Positions 16,985-26,489 of a DNA stretch of 64,000 nt are shown one piece after another. The notes beneath the pieces were generated by a model. The model worked only from the letters and a program-made list of their open reading frames with translations. It was not told the DNA's origin and ran no database searches. Within the stretch, counting starts at the first letter, position 1, and the number at the start of each line of letters is the position of its first letter. The stretch is from Anaerolineae bacterium (GTDB lineage Bacteria > Chloroflexota > Anaerolineae > Aggregatilineales > Ch27). The stretch spans positions 267,605 through 331,604 of the forward strand of contig JABLXG010000001.1 of NCBI GenBank assembly GCA_013178165.1, in the 5' to 3' direction. The position numbers and the translations under genes were made by a program.

Positions 16985-18643
16985 ATGAGGAACCGTCTCG
17001 CTACGTTTGTGGCGCTGGCCGGGCTGGCGTTGCTGGCGCTTGTAAGCTGCGCTGGCCCGTTCCCGGATCGGCCGCTGCCCACGCTGGCTCCGACGATGAC
17101 CGCCCGGCCTTATGCCACGGCCACCTTCGTCCCCCTGCCAACGCCCGTTCCCCTGCCCCCGGTGGACTGGGAGGATATTGCCATCTTCCGCCAGGCCATG
17201 CGCTCTGGCTTTGAAGGGGATATCGACGCCTTCGCCAACCGCAACCGCTACGCCATCGAGGCTACAGTCGAGCTGGGCGACGCGGCGACCGTGCGCGGTG
17301 CGCAGCGCGTCCGCTACACCAATCACTCCGCCGACACGCTAACCGAGATCGTCTTCCGCCTGTACCCCAACCTGGACGCCTTTTCCGCCCGGATGGCCAT
17401 TCTGGCGGTCGAGGTGGGCGGCGTGCCGGTCATGCCAGCGCTTGAGGAGCGCGATTCGGTGCTGCGCGTGCCGCTGCCATTGCCGCTGCCTCCCGGTCAG
17501 TCCGCCGAGGTGCACCTGACCTTCACCAGCGCCATCGAGCGCGGGTTTTCCGCCAACTACGGTGAATACAGCTACCAGCAGGGCGTGTTCACCGCTCCGG
17601 AATGGTACCCGGTACTGAGCGTGTACGAGGAAGGGCACGGCTGGTGGACGGCCCGCGCCCGCAGTCAGCAGGGCGAGCAGACCTACACCGAGACGGGTCT
17701 GTACGACATCCGCCTGACCGCCGACGCTGATGTGACTCTGGTCATGAGCGGTTCGGAGATCGAGCAGCGGGTCAACGGCGACGGGACGATCACCCACCAT
17801 ATCGTTAGTGGCCCGATGCGCGACAGCATCCTGATCGCCAGCCGTCGCCTGCTCAGCCTGTCTGATGAGGTGGATGGGATCGCGGTCAACCTGTACTACT
17901 GGGATGATGAGGAGAACCTGAGGCGCAACGCCGACGCCGCCCGCGCCGGGCTGGCGATCATCGGTCGCACGCTGCGCGCCTTCAACCGCGCCTTCGGCGA
18001 GTATCCCTTCCGCGAGTTCGATGTCGTCCAGACCAACACCCGCGCTGGCGGGATCGAATATCCCGGCGTGATCGTGGTGGCGGATGCTTACTGGAACGCC
18101 GGGGACCCCTTCTTCGAAGTCGTCCTGGCCCACGAAGCCGGTCACCAGTGGTTTTACAGCCTGGTGGGCAACAACCAGGTGCGCTACCCGTTCCTGGATG
18201 AATCGCTGACCAGCTTCACCGAGTACGTGTACTTCTGGGAAACCGCCGCAACTGAGCGCGATAGCCAGGAAGCCGCCGATTACATCCGCCGCGAACGGCA
18301 GAGCTACAACGCCTATACCGGCGCGGGCAACCCTGATCTGCCGCTGGGCCTCTCGACGGATGATTATGTGGAGGCGCAGTACAGCCTGATCATCTACACC
18401 AAAGGGCCACTGTTCTTCAACGAGATCGCCAGCCAGATCGGGCGGGAGCAGATGTACGCTTTCCTGCGGGAATACTTCCGCCGCTACCGCTACGAGGTCG
18501 CCAGTATCGGCGGCATGTTGGGGACGCTGGAGGATGTGACCGGCCAGCAGTGGGATCAGCTGTTCTACGAATGGGTCGGTCATTTTGAGGGTTTGGACCC
18601 GGCAGTGGTGGCAACGGTTGACGTCCGGCGGCGCGGCAGCTAG
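16985..18643 (+). CDS. lipoprotein M1-family (gluzincin) metallopeptidase
   Basis: 552 residues. The N-terminus is a lipoprotein signal (LALLALVSC with Cys22) and a Thr/Pro-rich tether (PTLAPTMTARPYATATF). Residues 90-230 form the N-terminal beta-sandwich of M1 peptidases (VRYTNHSADTLTEIVFRLYP). The active site is H383-E-A-G-H387 with the third zinc ligand Glu406 in DESLTSF, exactly 18 residues later, as in M1 enzymes. No clear GxMEN exopeptidase motif is seen; the matching stretch reads AGGIEYPG, as in several bacterial M1 relatives. It should be an outside-facing aminopeptidase anchored by lipid. Confidence 0.88.
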   Translation: MRNRLATFVALAGLALLALVSCAGPFPDRPLPTLAPTMTARPYATATFVPLPTPVPLPPVDWEDIAIFRQAMRSGFEGDIDAFANRNRYAIEATVELGDAATVRGAQRVRYTNHSADTLTEIVFRLYPNLDAFSARMAILAVEVGGVPVMPALEERDSVLRVPLPLPLPPGQSAEVHLTFTSAIERGFSANYGEYSYQQGVFTAPEWYPVLSVYEEGHGWWTARARSQQGEQTYTETGLYDIRLTADADVTLVMSGSEIEQRVNGDGTITHHIVSGPMRDSILIASRRLLSLSDEVDGIAVNLYYWDDEENLRRNADAARAGLAIIGRTLRAFNRAFGEYPFREFDVVQTNTRAGGIEYPGVIVVADAYWNAGDPFFEVVLAHEAGHQWFYSLVGNNQVRYPFLDESLTSFTEYVYFWETAATERDSQEAADYIRRERQSYNAYTGAGNPDLPLGLSTDDYVEAQYSLIIYTKGPLFFNEIASQIGREQMYAFLREYFRRYRYEVASIGGMLGTLEDVTGQQWDQLFYEWVGHFEGLDPAVVATVDVRRRGS

Positions 18644-18680
18644 GGACAGGCGTCTGGAAAGCTGCAAACAGGCGGCAATA

Positions 18681-18710
18681 TGCAGGGGCGCAGCATGCTA
18701 CGCCCCTGCA
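18681..18710. terminator. bidirectional hairpin between the M1 peptidase and mutS2
   Basis: TGCAGGGGCG (18681-18690) and CGCCCCTGCA (18701-18710) form a perfect 10-bp stem between two convergent genes. No long T-run is present on either side. Confidence 0.6.
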
Positions 18711-18724
18711 GGGATGCCGTTGGT

Positions 18725-21136
18725 CTAGTTTTGGGCGACAAGGAAGACGACGGTCACCCCGTCGCCGCCTTCGTCAGGCCGGCCACGCTCCCAGCTACGG
18801 GCCAGCGGGTGTTTGTGAACCAGGTCCTGGACGGCTTTGCGCAGCGCGCCGGTGCCTTTGCCATGGATAATCCGCACGAAGGGCAGCCCGGCCATGTAGG
18901 CCGCATCCAGATAGTCCTCCACGCGGGGCAGGGCGTCTTCGACGCGTGTCCCGCGCAGGTCAAGCTCCAGCCCCGGCGAGGCGATCCGCGGCGCAGGGGT
19001 GGCCTGCTCCGGAGCCGGGCGCGGTGTGGGCTTCTCGCCGGCCTTGCGTTCGCTGCGGGTACGGTAGGTCAGGTCGTCCAGCCGGGCGCGCAGGCGCAGG
19101 CGGCCAATTTGCACCTCGGCTTCGGTCTTGCTCAACTCCGTGATCACCCCTTCCGCGTTGAGTGAATACACCCAGACCGGGTCGCCCAGCCGCAATGGGC
19201 GTTCCTCCAGCCCTTCCACCGGTGGGGCGATCACATTGTGCACCGGGGTTTCCAGTTCGGCTTCCAGTTCCTCAGCCGATTCCTCGATTTCCTTCAGGGC
19301 CTCCAGCGGTTGACCGGCGGCCTGCAGGCGGCGGCGCAAGCGGCGCAGTTCAGCCTGTAGGTCCTCCAGCTCGGCCCTGATCTCTTCCCGCGCTTCCTGC
19401 AACAGGTTCCGCCGTTCGGCCTCGATGGCATCCAGGCGGGCCTGCAGCTGGCGGCGCAACTCCTCTGCCTCCTTGCGGATGGCAGCAGCGGCGGCTTTTT
19501 CCCGCCGGATGTCGTCGCGGGTGCGGTGAATCTCGTCCAGCAGGTCATCGGCGATCATGGCCTCGGTCGTGATCATGCTCCGCGCCTCGGCGATGATGGC
19601 CGGGTCCATGCCCAGCCGGGCGGCGATGGCCAGCGCGTTGGAGCGACCGGGCAGGCCGATGACCAGTTGATACGTGGGGGCCAGCGTCTCCAGATCAAAG
19701 ACCACCGAAGCATTCCGCACACCGCGTTGTTCGTGGCTCCACACCTTCAGTTCCGGGTGATGGGTGGTGACGAGCGTGGTTGTGCGCTTGCGCAGCAGGG
19801 CGGAGAGGATGGCGCGGGCCAGCGCGGAACCTTCCGCCGGGTCGGTGCCGGCGCCGACTTCGTCCAGGACAACCAGCGATCGCTCATCACATTCCCTGAG
19901 GATACGGATGGTGTTGGTCATGTGGGCGCTGAATGTGCTCAGCGATTGCTCGATGCTCTGCTCGTCCCCGATGTCGGCGTAGATGCCGCTGAAGACGCTC
20001 AGGACAGCGCCCTGCTGGGTGGGCAGGTGCAGGCCGCACTGGGCCATCAGCGCCAGCAGGCCAACTGTCTTGAGGGCAACCGTTTTGCCACCGGTGTTGG
20101 GGCCGGTGATGACCAGCACATAAGTGTCATCATCCAGGTAGACATCGATCGGGACGACGGTGGCCGGGTCAAGCAGCGGATGGCGCGCCTCCGGCAGGTT
20201 CAATGTGCTGCCGGGATGCTGAAAGCCCTCTTGGGTGGGCATCTCGCGGAAGCCAACCAGCGTCGGCGGGGTGGCAGCGATGGCCTCCGCGTAGCGGGCG
20301 CGGGCAAAGATCAGGTCGAGCTGAGCAAGCGTCTCCACCGTGCGGCAAATGTAGGCCGATTCGCGGCCAATCAGGTCGGTCAGTTCCTGCAGGATGCGCC
20401 GGATCTCGTCCTGCTCCTGGATCTGCAATTCGCGCCAGGTGTTGTTGTAGTCAACGGTGGTCAGCGGCTCGATCCACAGGGTGGCCCCGCTGGCCGACTG
20501 ATCGTGGACGATGCCCTTGATCTTGCCCTTGAACTCTGCCCGCAGGGGAATGACATAGCGGCCACCGCGCTGGGTGATCAGCGGTTCCTGCAGGTATTTG
20601 GCATTGTTGGGGTTGTTGATGATGTTCTGCAGTTTGCTCTGCAGCCGATCAAAGGCGACCCGCAGGTCGCGGCGGATGATCGCCAGGCGCGGGCTGGCGC
20701 TATCGTTGATCTCGCCCCGGTCGTTGATCACGCGGGCGATCTCTTCCTGGACGCGCGGGCACTCCTCGATCAGCTCGGCGATCTGAGCCAGGCGCGGGGC
20801 CTGCCCGCGCAGGCGGGTCAGCAGGCGACGCAGGGTGGTCGCCCGCCGCAGTGTGCTGAGGATATCCAGCAGCGTTGGCGGCTCGACAATCACGCCACGG
20901 ATGGCCGCGCGGGCTGTCTCCCGCACGTCAAAGACGCCGCCCAGCGAGACATTGGTCCCCTGCTCAAGCAACAACCGCGCCTCGGTGGTCTCCTGCTGGC
21001 GCTCCAGCGCCTCATCCAGGTAAAGCGTCGGGCGCAGGGTACGCGCCAGCTCCCGCCCACCGCTGAAGTCGGTGTAGGCGGCCAGCTTTTCCAGAATTTT
21101 GGGCAATTCAAGGACTTCGAAGGTCTTGTCGTTCAT
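18725..21136 (-). CDS. mutS2: MutS2 family endonuclease/ATPase with Smr domain
   Basis: 803 residues, the usual MutS2 length. The ATG at 21136 fits the family start (MNDKTFEVLELPKILEKLA); a longer in-frame extension upstream is not coding. Order: helical clamp/core, ATPase with Walker A TGPNTGGKT (about residues 340-350), LVVLDEVGAGTDPAEG and TTHHPELK, then a long charged coiled coil (about 520-620), and a C-terminal Smr nuclease domain (LELDLRGTRVEDAL ... IIHGKGTGALR). MutS2 proteins suppress recombination or rescue collided ribosomes, and lack the mismatch-recognition domain of MutS. It lies 55 nt downstream of a Nudix gene and is probably cotranscribed. Confidence 0.95.
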   Translation of the reverse strand: MNDKTFEVLELPKILEKLAAYTDFSGGRELARTLRPTLYLDEALERQQETTEARLLLEQGTNVSLGGVFDVRETARAAIRGVIVEPPTLLDILSTLRRATTLRRLLTRLRGQAPRLAQIAELIEECPRVQEEIARVINDRGEINDSASPRLAIIRRDLRVAFDRLQSKLQNIINNPNNAKYLQEPLITQRGGRYVIPLRAEFKGKIKGIVHDQSASGATLWIEPLTTVDYNNTWRELQIQEQDEIRRILQELTDLIGRESAYICRTVETLAQLDLIFARARYAEAIAATPPTLVGFREMPTQEGFQHPGSTLNLPEARHPLLDPATVVPIDVYLDDDTYVLVITGPNTGGKTVALKTVGLLALMAQCGLHLPTQQGAVLSVFSGIYADIGDEQSIEQSLSTFSAHMTNTIRILRECDERSLVVLDEVGAGTDPAEGSALARAILSALLRKRTTTLVTTHHPELKVWSHEQRGVRNASVVFDLETLAPTYQLVIGLPGRSNALAIAARLGMDPAIIAEARSMITTEAMIADDLLDEIHRTRDDIRREKAAAAAIRKEAEELRRQLQARLDAIEAERRNLLQEAREEIRAELEDLQAELRRLRRRLQAAGQPLEALKEIEESAEELEAELETPVHNVIAPPVEGLEERPLRLGDPVWVYSLNAEGVITELSKTEAEVQIGRLRLRARLDDLTYRTRSERKAGEKPTPRPAPEQATPAPRIASPGLELDLRGTRVEDALPRVEDYLDAAYMAGLPFVRIIHGKGTGALRKAVQDLVHKHPLARSWERGRPDEGGDGVTVVFLVAQN

Positions 21137-21191
21137 GCGCGGTATTGTACCTGAGTTCGGGCCAAACTGAAGGGCCAGCCATGGCGGGCGG

Positions 21192-21815
21192 TCAGTCAAA
21201 GTCGGTCGGCCATTCGGGATGGCGGGCGTGCTCAAAGAAACGAGCGATCTGCTCCGGCAGTACACGGCTGGTGGAAAGCTCCGGCAATTCGTCCGGGCCG
21301 AACCAGCCCACGCCGCTGGTTTCCAGGCTGGTGGCCGGCTCCCCGCCGGTGATCTCGCACCGGAAGAACAGCTTATAGGTGTAGTTAGGGTGCGGCGGGT
21401 GAGGCCACTTCTGGCGGTCGTAGACGGCCAGCAACTTGACCGCCCGCGTCCGGTAGCCGGACTCCTCAAAGATTTCCCGCACAACTGATTCGGAGGGCGA
21501 TTCGTAGATATCGGCCCAGCCGCCGGGCAGCGTCCAGCGCCCGCCATCCTGCACTTCCTGCACCAGCAGAATCTTGCCCTCCTGAAAGACGACGCCGCGC
21601 ACGTCGACCTTGGGGGTGGGATAGCCCAGGTCGGCGTCGATCAGCCCGGCGATTGTTGCCATATCCGTAGCGGTGTGGGCCGCCAGAATCTCGGCGGCCA
21701 GTTCAGCGATCTGGTCAAAGCGCTGGCGGTCGTAGGGGTCCCTGGAGTAGGTGCGCCCGGCGGCAGCGATGGCGCGCAGGCGGTTGGCCCAGTTGAGCCA
21801 TTGGGGATCGGGCAT
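21192..21815 (-). CDS. Nudix hydrolase, ADP-ribose pyrophosphatase-like
   Basis: 207 residues. Residues 1-65 form a helical N-terminal domain (WLNWANRLRAIAAAGRTYSR, FDQIAELAAEIL) characteristic of the NUDIX_N-containing family. The Nudix box follows: GGWADIYESPSESVVREIFE then ESGY, with the RExxEE core intact. The phrase LPGGWADIYESPSE is typical of enzymes assigned to ADP-ribose or related nucleotide sugars, but the substrate is not proven by sequence. The stretch YDRQKWPHPPHPNYTYKLFF is also family-typical. It is upstream of mutS2 on the same strand. Confidence 0.88.
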   Translation of the reverse strand: MPDPQWLNWANRLRAIAAAGRTYSRDPYDRQRFDQIAELAAEILAAHTATDMATIAGLIDADLGYPTPKVDVRGVVFQEGKILLVQEVQDGGRWTLPGGWADIYESPSESVVREIFEESGYRTRAVKLLAVYDRQKWPHPPHPNYTYKLFFRCEITGGEPATSLETSGVGWFGPDELPELSTSRVLPEQIARFFEHARHPEWPTDFD

Positions 21816-21991
21816 CGGGTTGTTCCTAGTCTGTCAAGTACTCTCAGGCATCAGAGCTGTGCTGGTGCACAGCCGCGCCCATTATAGCCATTTGCCCGAT
21901 TGCGGGTAAAATACGCCTCCATGATGATGACCTGACGCGATCTTCCGGTGCGGGCTGCCGCGCTGCCGCTTGTTCTGTGGAGTATGCCGCT

Positions 21992-23026
21992 ATGGAATTG
22001 AGACTGGCCCTGCTGGGCTTTGGCAATGTCAACCGCGCTCTGGCCCGCCTGTTGCTGCGTAAAGCGGATGCGCTGCGGGCGGCGCATGACCTGACGCTGA
22101 CCGTCACCGGCATCAGCACCGACAGCCATGGCCGCTGCATCGACCCCGCCGGGATCGACCTGAAGGCCGCGCTGGACGCCTACGCTGACCGGGCGCTCGA
22201 TCGGCTCCATCAGGGTGCGCCGCTGGCGGACACCGCCGCGTTCTTGCAGGCTGTCCCCGCCGACCTGGCGGTGGAGGCCACGTGGATGAACCCGCGCACC
22301 GGTCAGCCAGCCACCGATCTCGTCCGCGCCGCGCTGCAGCGCGGGCTGCACGTCGTTACGGCCAACAAGGGGCCGCTGGCCTACGCGTACCGCGAGCTTT
22401 CCGCGCTGGCCAGGGCGAAGGGGCTGGGCTTTTTCTTCGAAAGCACGGTGATGGATGGCGCACCGGTGCATGCTTTCGGGCGGGAGGGGCTGCCCGTCTC
22501 GGTGATCCGGCGCATCCGCGGTGTGCTCAACAGCACCACCAACAGCATCCTGACCCGCCTGGAGCAGGGGGTGCCTTTCGCCGAGGCGTTGCAGGAGATG
22601 CAGGCCGCTGGCCTGGCCGAGGCCGATCCCTCCAATGACATCGATGGCTGGGACAGCGCGCTCAAGATCACCGTGCTGGCCAATGTCCACATGGGCGCTG
22701 ACCTGCGCCCGGCGGATGTGGATCGCACCGGTATCGGTGGCGTGACCATCGAGCAGGTCCAGGCTGCGCTGAAGGAAGGGCGGCGGATCAAGCTGCTCTG
22801 CGAGGCCTGGCGTGATGGCGAGGCCGTGCGGGCGCGGGTGGCGCCGGTGGCGCTGCCGCTGGATAGCCCGCTGGCGCATGTCATGCGCACCAGCAGCGCG
22901 GTCACCTTTGAGGCCGATACCCTGACTGAATTGACGATCATCGAGGGTGACAGTTCCCCGGATACAACCGCTTTCGGCGTGCTGGCCGATATTGTCAATA
23001 TCGCCCGCGGGCGGCACCTGGCCTGA
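21992..23026 (+). CDS. hom: homoserine dehydrogenase
   Basis: 344 residues. ATG 21992 has GGAG about 9 nt upstream. It has the NAD(P)-binding loop LLGFGNVNRAL, the TANKGPLA motif, the signature GVLNSTTNSILTRLEQG, and EADPSNDIDGWDSALK with the catalytic Asp/Lys region. The enzyme reduces aspartate semialdehyde to homoserine for threonine and methionine synthesis. The protein ends at INIARGRHLA and lacks the C-terminal ACT domain that gives threonine feedback control in many bacteria, so it is the short form. No other threonine-pathway gene is adjacent. It precedes the UGA-containing thioredoxin-like gene by 32 nt on the same strand. Confidence 0.92.
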   Translation: MELRLALLGFGNVNRALARLLLRKADALRAAHDLTLTVTGISTDSHGRCIDPAGIDLKAALDAYADRALDRLHQGAPLADTAAFLQAVPADLAVEATWMNPRTGQPATDLVRAALQRGLHVVTANKGPLAYAYRELSALARAKGLGFFFESTVMDGAPVHAFGREGLPVSVIRRIRGVLNSTTNSILTRLEQGVPFAEALQEMQAAGLAEADPSNDIDGWDSALKITVLANVHMGADLRPADVDRTGIGGVTIEQVQAALKEGRRIKLLCEAWRDGEAVRARVAPVALPLDSPLAHVMRTSSAVTFEADTLTELTIIEGDSSPDTTAFGVLADIVNIARGRHLA

Positions 23027-23058
23027 GCCAATAGGCGGGCGGGAGAGGAGCAAGGCTG

Positions 23059-23625
23059 ATGGCCCGAAGAGGGTGCGTTCTCCCGGCGGCGCTGCTGCTG
23101 ATCCTCCTGCTGGCGGGCTGTGACCTGCTGGCTCCTGGCGGCGAAGCGCTGCCCGCTGCCGAGCGGCCAACCACAATCGCCCCGACCGCCAAGCCGTTGC
23201 CAACCCCCACACCGGAAGCACTGGATGCCGCTACGGCGACCGCCCTGCCGCTAGGCGCGCTGGCCGCCGCGCCAACCTATGCTGCTGCGCCCGCTCCTCC
23301 GGACGATTACCGCTTCGACTCTGCCAGTGTGGTGGGCGCCACCGGTCGCCCGCAACTGGTGGAATTCCTCACCACGTGGTGACCGACCTGCCGCGCGTTG
23401 CGGCCCATGGTTCATGGGCTTGAAGGGGAGTACTGGGGGCGGGTGGATTTCGTCTACCTCGACCGCGAGGCAGCCGCTAATGCCGCTGTGACCGCCCGCT
23501 TCAGCATCCGCAGCCAGCCGGTGTTTGTCGTGCTGGACGCTGATGGAGACGAGATCACGCGGCTGTTCGGCTTTGTTGCGGAGCGCGATCTGCGTGCTGC
23601 GCTGGAGCGAGCGCTGGCGGGCTGA
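23059..23625 (+). CDS. thioredoxin-like lipoprotein with in-frame UGA (predicted selenocysteine 108)
   Basis: Read through the TGA at 23380-23382, the frame is one continuous 188-residue protein; stopped there it would lose the redox site. The N-terminus is a lipoprotein signal (LLLILLLAGC, Cys21) and a TPTP tether. The thioredoxin fold begins at RPQLVEFLTTW, then UGA, then PTCRALRPMV, so UGA stands exactly at the first Cys of WCxxC. The second strand (VDFVYLDRE) and the cis-Pro loop (IRSQPVFVVLD) are intact and in frame after the UGA, arguing against decay. A SECIS-like hairpin follows. It is predicted to be an outside-facing thiol/selenol oxidoreductase. Alternative: a pseudogene by a TGC/TGT-to-TGA change. 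Confidence 0.82.
23403..23419 (+). promoter_or_regulatory. bSECIS-like stem-loop of the thioredoxin-like gene
   Basis: GCCCATG (23403-23409), loop GTT (23410-23412), CATGGGC (23413-23419): a perfect 7-bp stem, with a G-U pair extending it. The loop begins 27 nt after the UGA and starts GU. Bacterial SECIS elements sit within the coding sequence with the apical loop roughly 16-37 nt past the UGA and a G in the first loop positions. This hairpin meets that description. Confidence 0.72.
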
Positions 23626-23632
23626 AGGCCGT

Positions 23633-25678
23633 TCACGCTTCCAGCAAGGCGGCAGTCTCCTCCGGTGTGGTAACCGGCCTGGCGCAGGCGAAGTCCCGGC
23701 AGACGTAGACGGTCGGCTGACCTTCACGCCGGGTGCGGCCACGCAGGAGCGGGATCGGGGCCTCGTCGCCGGCGTCGCCCGGCGTCAGGGCGGTGATGAT
23801 GTTGGGGCGGTATGGCCGCTGGATGACCTCCAGCAGAGCGCCGGTTGCCCCCTCTGCTGGATCACCAGCGACCGCCACTTCTGTCAACCCATTCACCAGC
23901 ATGTCGACGGCACTCAGCGCCGCGCCAAAGGCCAGCGGCACCTGGGCCATCGCCCCGCTGAGCAAAGCCAGCGCGCCGCGCGCGGCTTCCTCGTAATGAG
24001 GCCGCCCGGTGTAGGCCGCCAAGCGGATCAGCACGTGGGCCAGCATGGCCGCGCCGGATGGGGTGGCATTGTCCTCGAAGGTGCGCGGGCGGACCAGCAG
24101 GGTCTCGTGATCGTCACTGGTGTCGAAATAGCCGCCATCCGCCGCCGGGAAGCGCACCAGCGCTACATCCGCCAGCGCCTGTGCTGCCGCAAAGTAGCGC
24201 GGTTCGAAGGTCGTCTGGTATAGCTCCAGCAGCGCATCGGCCAGCATGGCATAGTCGACCAGGTAACCGTTGAGTTTGCTCGTGCCATCTCTGACCACGC
24301 GCCGGACGCGCCAGTCGGGGGTGACGGCTGTGCTCAACAGGGCCTCGGTGGCTCGTACAGCGGCGGCCCGGTAGTCGTCCCGGCTCAGCACGCGCGCCCC
24401 TTCCGCCAGGCTGGCGATCATCAGCCCGTTCCACTCCGTCAGAATCTTGTCATCCAGCGCCGGCGGGACGCGCCGGGCGCGGGCCGCGTACAGGACGGAG
24501 CGAATGGCGGCGATCTTCTTCCGCAGCGTCTCGATGGAGAGGCCTAGCTTCGCGGCGATTGCCGCATCATCCTCCGGCACGTGGAGGATGTTGCGCCCCT
24601 CAAAGTTGCCGTGCTCGGTCACGCCCCAGTAAGCGATGGCGATCCGCGCGTCATCGCCCAGCAGCGCCTCGATCTCGGCTCGATCCCACAGGAAGAACCG
24701 CCCTTCCTGGCCCTCGCTATCGGCGTCAGTAGCGCTGTAGAACAGTCCCTCCGGCGAGGTCATCTCCCGCAGGATGTAGTCGTAGATTTCCTCCACGATG
24801 CGCCGGAAGAACGGGTCGCCAGTGACCTGCCAGGCGTGCAGGTAGAGGCGGCTGAGCTGGGCGTTGTCGTAGAGCATCTTCTCAAAGTGGGGGACAAGCC
24901 AGCCAGCGTCGACGCTGTAGCGGGCGAAGCCGCCGCCGATCTGATCGTAGATGCCGCCGCGGGCCATGCGGGTCAGCGTCAGGCGAACCATCTCCAGCGC
25001 GGATTCAGCCCCGGTGCGGGCATGGACGCGCAGCAGGAATTCCAGGTTCATCGGCTGGGGGAACTTGGGCGCGCCGCCAAAGCCACCGTTGTGCCAGTCA
25101 AAGCTGTGCTGCAGGGCGGTGAAAGCAGCGTCCAACAGAGCGGCGTTGAGTACCTCGTCCTCACGGCGGAAGGGCAGCAGATCGCGGTTGAGGGCGCGCT
25201 GCAGATCGCCGCCGACACGCTCAACTTCGTCCCGGCGGGTGTGGTAGGCGTCGGCCACGCCGCGCAGGATCTGGCGGAAGGCTGGTAGACCGTGGCGCGG
25301 CTCCGGGGGAAAGTACGTGCCGCCGTAAAAGGGCTTGCCATCTGGCGTCAGGAAGACGGTCAGCGGCCAGCCGCCATGGCCGTTGTTCATGGTCTGCACG
25401 GCCTGCATGTAGATGCTGTCCACGTCGGGGCGCTCCTCCCGGTCAACCTTGATGTTGACGAACAGTTCGTTCATCAGGGCGGCGGTTGCCGGGTCTTCGA
25501 AGCTTTCGTGGGCCATAACGTGACACCAGTGGCAGGCGCTGTAGCCAATGCTGAGCAGAATCGGCCGGTCGGTCTCCTGCGCGGCGCGGAAGGCCTCCTC
25601 TCCCCAGGGATACCAGTCAACTGGGTTGGCAGCATGCTGGCGCAGGTAGGGACTGGTCTCGTGCAGGAGGCGGTTCAT
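23633..25678 (-). CDS. DUF255 thioredoxin-domain protein (YyaL/SSP411 family)
   Basis: 681 residues, the usual family length. ATG 25678 is chosen because GAGGGA lies 7 nt upstream; the ATG 6 nt earlier is too close to it. The N-terminal thioredoxin-like domain carries the family signature [16 protein letters not shown] and [14 protein letters not shown] with ordinary Cys codons. An alpha/alpha toroid follows, like those of N-acylglucosamine epimerases and cellulases ([33 protein letters not shown]). The biochemical role is not established. It converges with the UGA-containing thioredoxin gene, 7 nt apart. Confidence 0.92.
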   Translation of the reverse strand: MNRLLHETSPYLRQHAANPVDWYPWGEEAFRAAQETDRPILLSIGYSACHWCHVMAHESFEDPATAALMNELFVNIKVDREERPDVDSIYMQAVQTMNNGHGGWPLTVFLTPDGKPFYGGTYFPPEPRHGLPAFRQILRGVADAYHTRRDEVERVGGDLQRALNRDLLPFRREDEVLNAALLDAAFTALQHSFDWHNGGFGGAPKFPQPMNLEFLLRVHARTGAESALEMVRLTLTRMARGGIYDQIGGGFARYSVDAGWLVPHFEKMLYDNAQLSRLYLHAWQVTGDPFFRRIVEEIYDYILREMTSPEGLFYSATDADSEGQEGRFFLWDRAEIEALLGDDARIAIAYWGVTEHGNFEGRNILHVPEDDAAIAAKLGLSIETLRKKIAAIRSVLYAARARRVPPALDDKILTEWNGLMIASLAEGARVLSRDDYRAAAVRATEALLSTAVTPDWRVRRVVRDGTSKLNGYLVDYAMLADALLELYQTTFEPRYFAAAQALADVALVRFPAADGGYFDTSDDHETLLVRPRTFEDNATPSGAAMLAHVLIRLAAYTGRPHYEEAARGALALLSGAMAQVPLAFGAALSAVDMLVNGLTEVAVAGDPAEGATGALLEVIQRPYRPNIITALTPGDAGDEAPIPLLRGRTRREGQPTVYVCRDFACARPVTTPEETAALLEA

Positions 25679-25756
25679 GGGCATTCCCTCAATAAAGTAG
25701 ATGATGATCTTTAAAATCGCTCTTGTTTATACCACAGTTCCGGGGATTCCTCCCAA

Positions 25757-25786
25757 CAAAAAACGGAGCAGGGCGGGCCTGCTCCG
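25757..25786 (-). terminator. rho-independent terminator of the LysM gene
   Basis: On the minus strand GGAGCAGG and CCTGCTCC form an 8-bp stem with a 5-nt loop, followed by a run of six T's (25763-25758). It lies about 30 nt past the LysM stop. The remaining gap 25679..25756 holds the promoter of the DUF255 gene and no further gene. Confidence 0.88.
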
Positions 25787-25814
25787 GGTAGATGGTGGGT
25801 GATGGCAGTGCGGC

Positions 25815-26366
25815 TCAGGGCACGAGCAACCGCTGACCGGGGTAGATCAGGTTGGGGTCCCACAGGCCATTGGCGGCGGTGATCGCAGCAACCGTCGAAC
25901 CGTAGGCGCGGGCGATGCTGGCGACCGTCTCTCCCGGCCTGACGGTATGGTAGCGGGCTGCCGGGATCACCAGCCGCTGGCCAACATAGACGCGGTTGGG
26001 ATCGCTGATGCCGTTCAGGGCAGCCAGTGTGTACCAGTCCCAGCCGTAGCGCAGGCCGATGCGGAACAGGTTCTCGCCGGGCTGGACGATATGTACGCTC
26101 CGACCGGCGGGCGGGTAATACGTGCCGCTGCCTACGGGGACGAACAGGTGCTGACCGACGAAAATCCGGCTGGGGTTGGTCAGGCCGTTGAGGGCGACGA
26201 TGGCCTGGGTTGTGGTGTTGTAGCGGACGGCGATGCCGCTGACGGTATCCCCGAACTGAACGCGGTAGACGATGACGTTACCCTGCGCTTGGGCGGTCCC
26301 GAAGCTAACGGCCAGCGCCGGGATGAGCAAAGCAGCCACTACCAACAGTCGAATAAGTAGCTTCAC
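25815..26366 (-). CDS. secreted protein with three LysM domains
   Basis: 183 residues. The start is GTG at 26366, because GAGAGGAT lies 8 nt upstream and the protein then begins directly on a signal peptide (VKLLIRLLVVAALLIPALA ... AQA). Three LysM repeats follow at about 34-80, 92-135 and 140-183: YRVQFGDTVSGIAVRYN, HIVQPGENLFRIGLRYG and HTVRPGETVASIARAYG, each closing with a V-GQ-L-P phrase. LysM binds peptidoglycan or chitin GlcNAc chains. No catalytic domain is attached, so it is a pure binding protein. It has its own promoter and terminator. Confidence 0.93.
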   Translation of the reverse strand: MKLLIRLLVVAALLIPALAVSFGTAQAQGNVIVYRVQFGDTVSGIAVRYNTTTQAIVALNGLTNPSRIFVGQHLFVPVGSGTYYPPAGRSVHIVQPGENLFRIGLRYGWDWYTLAALNGISDPNRVYVGQRLVIPAARYHTVRPGETVASIARAYGSTVAAITAANGLWDPNLIYPGQRLLVP

Positions 26367-26412
26367 CGGGATTATCCTCTCAAATGCTACAACTTTATGT
26401 AGGTGCACCTCT

Positions 26413-26418
26413 ATTATA
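26413..26418 (-). promoter_or_regulatory. -10 box (TATAAT) of the LysM gene
   Basis: A perfect TATAAT in an AT-rich stretch, 47 nt upstream of the GTG start. TTGCAA lies 19 nt further upstream. Confidence 0.5.
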
Positions 26419-26452
26419 CACACAAATTAAGTCTCAATTGCAAGGATTCCTG

Positions 26453-26484
26453 GCCGGGGCGCACAGGTGGCCATACGCCCCGGC
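26453..26484 (-). terminator. hairpin after the sugar ABC permease
   Basis: GCCGGGGCG (26453-26461) and CGCCCCGGC (26476-26484) form a 9-bp stem just after the stop of the last gene of the sugar cassette. No T-run follows, so termination may need Rho. Confidence 0.55.
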
Positions 26485-26489
26485 GCGTT

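Noticed and set aside
23380-23382. Reading the thioredoxin-like gene as a pseudogene broken by a stop codon
   Set aside because: The UGA falls exactly on a redox Cys, the rest of the frame is well conserved, a SECIS-like hairpin follows, and a second gene shows the same arrangement.
23633-25678. Possible selenocysteine in the DUF255 protein
   Set aside because: CHWCHVM is encoded by ordinary Cys codons.
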